A stretch of 64,000 bases of DNA from Peribacillus simplex. GTDB taxonomy: Bacteria; Bacillota; Bacilli; Bacillales; DSM-1321. The notes beneath the pieces were generated by a model. That model made no database searches. It was not told the origin of the DNA and saw only the letters and a list, made by a program, of their open reading frames with translations. The stretch is taken from the NCBI RefSeq assembly GCF_030123325.1, contig NZ_CP126106.1, positions 12,501 to 76,500 of the forward strand. Direction: 5' to 3'. Positions within the stretch are counted from its first letter, which is position 1, and every line of letters starts with the position of its first letter. Below are positions 60,273 to 64,000 of this stretch, in pieces. Made by a program: the position numbers and the translations under genes.

Positions 60273-60322
60273 AAAAAAGCGCCTCTGAACACTTACCGAT
60301 ATAAGTGTTCAGAGGCGCTTTG
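60273..60322 (-). terminator. Terminator of the tRNA pair (minus strand)
   Basis: AAAGCGCCTCTGAACACTTA and its complement form a perfect 20-bp stem around CCGATA. On the minus strand it is followed by TTTTT, after tRNA-Glu. Confidence 0.88.
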
Positions 60323-60330
60323 ATATAGGA

Positions 60331-60402
60331 TGACCCGTACGGGATTCGAACCCGTGTTACCGCCGTGAAAGGGCGGTGTCTTAACCGCTTGACCAACGGG
60401 CC
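60331..60402 (-). tRNA. tRNA-Glu (TTC)
   Basis: The 72-nt minus-strand gene has anticodon TTC and acceptor stem GGCCCGT/ACGGGTC. The CCA end is not encoded. It follows tRNA-Met on the same transcript. Confidence 0.96.
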
Positions 60403-60422
60403 ATGATTTTCAAGAAAAAAGA

Positions 60423-60496
60423 TAGCGGCAGAGGGGATCGAACCCCCGACCTCACGGGTATGAACCGTACGCTCTAGCCAGCTGAGCTACGCCGCC
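60423..60496 (-). tRNA. tRNA-Met, elongator (CAT)
   Basis: The 74-nt minus-strand gene has anticodon CAT in GGTTCATACCC and a standard D-arm and T-arm, unlike initiator tRNA. No CCA is encoded. It is the first gene of the tRNA pair. Confidence 0.95.
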
Positions 60497-60528
60497 ATAT
60501 TGGTAAGTGCTACTGAAGCACAAGTTAT

Positions 60529-60557
60529 ATCTTACAGTCGTGAAGAAAAAATGTCAA
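60529..60557 (-). promoter_or_regulatory. Promoter of the tRNA-Met/tRNA-Glu pair
   Basis: On the minus strand TTGACA (60552-60557) and TAAGAT (60529-60534) are separated by 17 bp. It diverges from the spoIIE control region. Confidence 0.75.
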
Positions 60558-60727
60558 CAAAAAAAATAAAGTTTGTCGGTTTCCATTTCCTGATCATTTA
60601 TTCGTGTTATTTTCCGCAAAAATAACCTAAAAACTTTGCTTTTCTTCAAAAAAAAAAGAACACCTGTTTCTGTATTGAAAAAAAAGGTACAAAAACCTGT
60701 ATACAAATGATTGTTCAAGAAGAATTT

Positions 60728-60734
60728 CGTCGAA
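60728..60734 (+). promoter_or_regulatory. Spo0A-box-like site before spoIIE
   Basis: CGTCGAA matches the 0A box TGTCGAA in 6 of 7 positions, 26 bp upstream of the spoIIE -35. Further weaker matches lie nearby. Confidence 0.5.
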
Positions 60735-60760
60735 CGTTTTTCTTATCCGCTTATAAAATT

Positions 60761-60793
60761 TTGACAAAAAAATAGACAAGCCCTCTATATAAT
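60761..60793 (+). promoter_or_regulatory. spoIIE promoter with 21-bp spacer
   Basis: TTGACA (60761-60766) and TATAAT (60788-60793) are both perfect but separated by 21 bp, too far for ordinary sigma-A use. This is the layout of the Spo0A-activated spoIIE and spoIIG promoters in B. subtilis. Confidence 0.8.
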
Positions 60794-60823
60794 AAAAACC
60801 ACTAATACGAATGGGGTGTTGAA

Positions 60824-63298
60824 ATGGAAAAAGTAGAAAGACCTATGATGGAACCTCTTGGAGATGTTCAATTGAAAGAAGCGAAGGCAGGGGCCATCAA
60901 TTGGATCCATCAACTGCAAATGAAGTCGGAAGACATATTCATAAAAAAAGGTATCTCTTTAGCAATTATCGGTTTTTTATTAGGACGGGCTTTGATTCTT
61001 TCGCAGCTTGCACCATTTGGACTTCCGTTTTTCGCAGCTGTTTTTCTCATGAGACGTGATAGGGCACCACTGGCTTTATTCGGATTGATTGCAGGTGGTC
61101 TGACCGTTCACTATTCGAACAGTTTAGTCATCTTTGCATCGGCGTTCCTGCTCCTGTTATTTCATAAGATCAAGAAGCCCGCCGTTGAAGGACAATTCAA
61201 GACAATGTCGATGTACGTCTTTGCTTCACTATTCCTGGTCAACCTGGCCGAGCAATATCTGGTATTTCGAACGATTCAGCTATACGACTTGATGATGATA
61301 GGGGTAGAGGCGGGACTCGCAATGATCTTAACCTTAATCTTCATACAATCCATCCCGATGCTGACCATTCGGACAAAGTCCCAATCATTAAAGACGGAGG
61401 AAATCGTCAGCATCATCATCCTGCTGGCTTCGGTGATGACCGGAACCATCGGCTGGATGATATACGATTTATCACTCGACCATATATTCTCGCGATACCT
61501 GGTCCTCCTCTTCGGGCTGGCGGGAGGGGCCGCCATAGGCTCCACTGTAGGTGTAGTTACTGGATTGATATTCAGCTTGGCAAGTATTGCAAGTCTTTAT
61601 CAAATGAGCCTTCTCGCATTCTCAGGGCTTCTGGGAGGTTTGTTGAAGGAGGGAAGGAAGATAGGGGTTGCCGCAGGACTCCTTATTGCTACATTACTGA
61701 TAGGTTTATATGGTGAGGGCACCAATAATATTATGGTGACCCTTTATGAATCAATTATAGCTGTGGCCCTATTTATATTGACACCGTCATCCATAATCAA
61801 CAAAATAGCGAAACATATACCGGGAACAGTCGAGAATTCCGATGAACAGCAGCAGTATGCCCGAAAAGTGAGGGATGTCACCGCTCAAAGGGTGGAGCAA
61901 TTCTCACATGTATTTGAGGCGCTCTCAAATAGCTTTTCTCAAGTGGATGAAAGGGGGAGATTGGAGGAAGATGAGAAAGAATTCGACTACTTCTTAAGTA
62001 ATGTAACGGAAAAGACGTGCCAGCTCTGTTTTAAGAAGGAACAATGCTGGTCCAAAAACTTTAATACAACCTATGACGGCATGCAGGAAATTATGCTTCA
62101 ATTAAGTGAAAATAATGGTCAGCTCCCCCAAAAAACTTCGAAAGAATGGGGAAAATATTGTAGCCGCGGGCCTCAGGTCATTGGGGCGATAGCACAGGAA
62201 CTTACTTATTTTGAAGCTAACCAAAAATTAAAAAGGCAGGTGAAGGAAAGTCGGAAACTAGTGGCGGATCAACTGCGGGGCGTTTCGGCAGTAATGGATG
62301 ATTTTGCGAAAGAAATTCAAAGGGAAAGGAAGAATCATCATGTACATGAAGAGTCCATTTTGGAAGCCATCCAGGATTTTGGCCTGCACATAGGTCATGT
62401 TGAAATATACAGTCTAGAACAAGGAAATGTTGATATAGAGATGAGTGTCCCATACTGCCAGGGCAGAGGGGAATGTGAAAAGTTGATTGCACCTATGCTT
62501 TCTGACATTTTAGGGGAAACGATAGTCGTTCATTCAGAAGAGTGTGCAACATATCCAAACGGGCAATGTGAGGTGATATTTAGGTCAGCAAAAAAATTCA
62601 CGGTCGAAACGGGTGTGGCTCATGCTGCCAAGGGGGGAGGGCTTGTATCGGGAGATAGTTATACGACCATGGAAATTGGCTGCGGCAAATTTGCGATAGC
62701 CATCAGTGATGGAATGGGAAATGGGGAAAGGGCCCATTTTGAAAGTACAGAGACATTGAAGCTGCTACAAAAATTTTTACAATCGGGAATAGAAGAAAAA
62801 ATAGCCATTAAATCCGTAAACTCCGTTTTATCTCTACGCACTACCGATGAAATATTTTCGACTCTTGATTTGGCAATGATTGATCTTCAGGACGCAAGGG
62901 CTAAGTTTTTAAAAATCTGTTCGATACCGAGTTTCATTAAAAGGGGGGATAGGATAATAAAAATTGAATCAAGTAACCTTCCTATGGGAATCATCCAGGA
63001 TTTCGATGTTGATGTTGTATCAGAAGAGCTGAAGGCAGGGGACATATTAATCATGATGAGCGATGGAGTATTCGATGGTCCCTCACATGTCGAAAATATC
63101 GAGTTCTGGCTCAAACGAAAAATCAAGGAAATGGAAACGGACGATCCGCAGGAAATCTCTGATTTAATATTGGAAGAGGTCATCCGAACTAAAGGGATCA
63201 TAGATGATGACATGACAGTGGTTACATCGAAAATTAAGCATAACACACCGAAATGGGCATCCATTCCCGTTTCTCCAAAACGTAAAAAGGCCCAGTAG
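60824..63298 (+). CDS. spoIIE: Stage II sporulation protein E (phosphatase)
   Basis: SpoIIE dephosphorylates SpoIIAA to activate sigma-F and links this to the polar septum. The 824-residue protein has an N-terminal membrane part of about ten helices (residues about 45-335), a central FtsZ-interaction and oligomerisation region, and a C-terminal PP2C-like phosphatase (about 590-805). The metal-binding motifs are SDGMGNGERA and MSDGVFDGP. The promoter has the 21-bp spacer typical of Spo0A activation. Confidence 0.97.
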   Translation: MEKVERPMMEPLGDVQLKEAKAGAINWIHQLQMKSEDIFIKKGISLAIIGFLLGRALILSQLAPFGLPFFAAVFLMRRDRAPLALFGLIAGGLTVHYSNSLVIFASAFLLLLFHKIKKPAVEGQFKTMSMYVFASLFLVNLAEQYLVFRTIQLYDLMMIGVEAGLAMILTLIFIQSIPMLTIRTKSQSLKTEEIVSIIILLASVMTGTIGWMIYDLSLDHIFSRYLVLLFGLAGGAAIGSTVGVVTGLIFSLASIASLYQMSLLAFSGLLGGLLKEGRKIGVAAGLLIATLLIGLYGEGTNNIMVTLYESIIAVALFILTPSSIINKIAKHIPGTVENSDEQQQYARKVRDVTAQRVEQFSHVFEALSNSFSQVDERGRLEEDEKEFDYFLSNVTEKTCQLCFKKEQCWSKNFNTTYDGMQEIMLQLSENNGQLPQKTSKEWGKYCSRGPQVIGAIAQELTYFEANQKLKRQVKESRKLVADQLRGVSAVMDDFAKEIQRERKNHHVHEESILEAIQDFGLHIGHVEIYSLEQGNVDIEMSVPYCQGRGECEKLIAPMLSDILGETIVVHSEECATYPNGQCEVIFRSAKKFTVETGVAHAAKGGGLVSGDSYTTMEIGCGKFAIAISDGMGNGERAHFESTETLKLLQKFLQSGIEEKIAIKSVNSVLSLRTTDEIFSTLDLAMIDLQDARAKFLKICSIPSFIKRGDRIIKIESSNLPMGIIQDFDVDVVSEELKAGDILIMMSDGVFDGPSHVENIEFWLKRKIKEMETDDPQEISDLILEEVIRTKGIIDDDMTVVTSKIKHNTPKWASIPVSPKRKKAQ

Positions 63299-63487
63299 GG
63301 GCCGTTTATATAAATAAAATAAATAAAACCAAAATGAGGTGGAGAAATGGCAGACGGATAAAAGGTAAAGGGTTGAACTCTTTTCAATCACTTCACTCCA
63401 TGATGACTTGATGCGATGCCTTTGGCGTATAATTTCCCCCTTTTTAGTCAATTATGGTAACAAATTGATAGGAAGGGAGAGCAAAAC

Positions 63488-64000
63488 ATGAAAGCAGGAA
63501 CATTAAGACAGATTTTGCTTATAACCGACGGATGTTCAAATCATGGTGAGGAACCATCTGCCATGGCTGAATTAGCAAGGGAGCAAGGCATAACCATCAA
63601 TGTCATAGGTGTCATGGAAAATGATGTGATAGATGAAAAGGGACTTAAGGAAATTGAGAAGATTGCTGGTTCTGGAGGTGGCGTAAGTCAAATAGTCTAT
63701 GCTCAGCAGTTGTCCCAAACCGTCCAAATGGTGACCCAAAAGGCAATGACCCAAACTATACAGGGAGTTATCAATCGTGAACTTCAACAAATACTTGGAG
63801 ATTCAAAAACGATGGAGGATCTTCCGCCGGATAAACGAGGAGAAGTGATGGAGGTGGTCGATGAGCTTGGGGAAACAAGCAAGCTCGAAGTACTGATTCT
63901 TGTTGATACAAGTGCAAGTATGAAACATAAGCTGCCTACAGTAAAAGATTCCTTATTAGATCTTTCCCTTAGTATGAATGCAAGGATGGGTGACAGCCGT
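63488..64000 (+). CDS. yabS: VWA-domain protein YabS (truncated by window end)
   Basis: The first 171 codons are present, starting ATG 63488 (MKAGTLRQILLITDGCSNHG) after GGAAGGGAGA. It has a von Willebrand A fold: LLITDGCSNHG early, and a MIDAS motif DTSAS in LILVDTSASMKHK near residue 140. B. subtilis YabS, next to spoIIE, is about 245 residues, so the last third is missing here only because of the window edge. Function is unknown. Confidence 0.9.
   Translation, partial: MKAGTLRQILLITDGCSNHGEEPSAMAELAREQGITINVIGVMENDVIDEKGLKEIEKIAGSGGGVSQIVYAQQLSQTVQMVTQKAMTQTIQGVINRELQQILGDSKTMEDLPPDKRGEVMEVVDELGETSKLEVLILVDTSASMKHKLPTVKDSLLDLSLSMNARMGDSR

Overview
The window comes from the chromosome of a low-GC, endospore-forming member of the Bacillaceae, close to the replication origin. 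Gene order follows the Bacillus subtilis interval from rrnO/yaaC/guaB to spoIIE/yabS almost gene for gene, on AT-rich DNA with strong GGAGG ribosome binding sites and many TTG or GTG starts. It is not B. subtilis itself. Relative to that species pdxS-pdxT are absent between dacA and serS, yaaH is absent near dgk, xpaC-yaaN are absent after csfB, and a four-gene alkanesulfonate operon sits between prs and ctc. A Peribacillus-like relative is possible but the sequence alone does not prove it.

Layout. 1-3382 is the distal part of an rRNA operon (tRNA-Ile tail, tRNA-Ala, 23S, 5S). 3427-12123 carries yaaC, guaB, dacA, a serine T-box with serS, tRNA-Ser, the deoxynucleoside kinases dck and dgk, an isochorismatase-like gene and tadA. 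12195-16071 holds the SRP RNA, then dnaX-ebfC-recR-yaaL and bofA. 16111-21443 is a complete second rRNA operon whose last 3.4 kb looks identical to the first. 21582-29417 runs csfB, yaaO, tmk, darA, yaaR (split by a frameshift), holB, ricT, yabA, trmN6, yazA and rsmI. abrB (minus strand) and metG diverge from a regulatory interval of about 630 bp. tatD, yabE, rnmV, ksgA, yabG, veg, sspF, ispE, purR, ridA, spoVG, glmU and prs follow. The ssuADCB insertion is at 44328-48233. The core then resumes with ctc, pth, fin, mfd, spoVT, yabM, yabN (mazG), rqcP, yabP, yabQ, divIC, yabR, two minus-strand tRNAs, spoIIE and a truncated yabS.

How it works together. Most genes are housekeeping: purine and PRPP synthesis, cell-wall precursors, tRNA charging and modification, replication clamp loading, repair and ribosome assembly. 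Interleaved are sporulation genes with matching promoters that can be read directly: Spo0A boxes at abrB and spoIIE, sigma-H at spoVG, sigma-F/G at csfB, fin and spoVT, sigma-E at yabP, sigma-K at yabG, and a sigma-B promoter at ctc.

I found no prophage, CRISPR array, transposase or defence system. The least ordinary items are the split yaaR gene, the structured attenuator-like leader of the sulfonate operon, a possible AUU start for yabE, and the missing pdxST pair. All promoter, terminator and operator calls are by eye.
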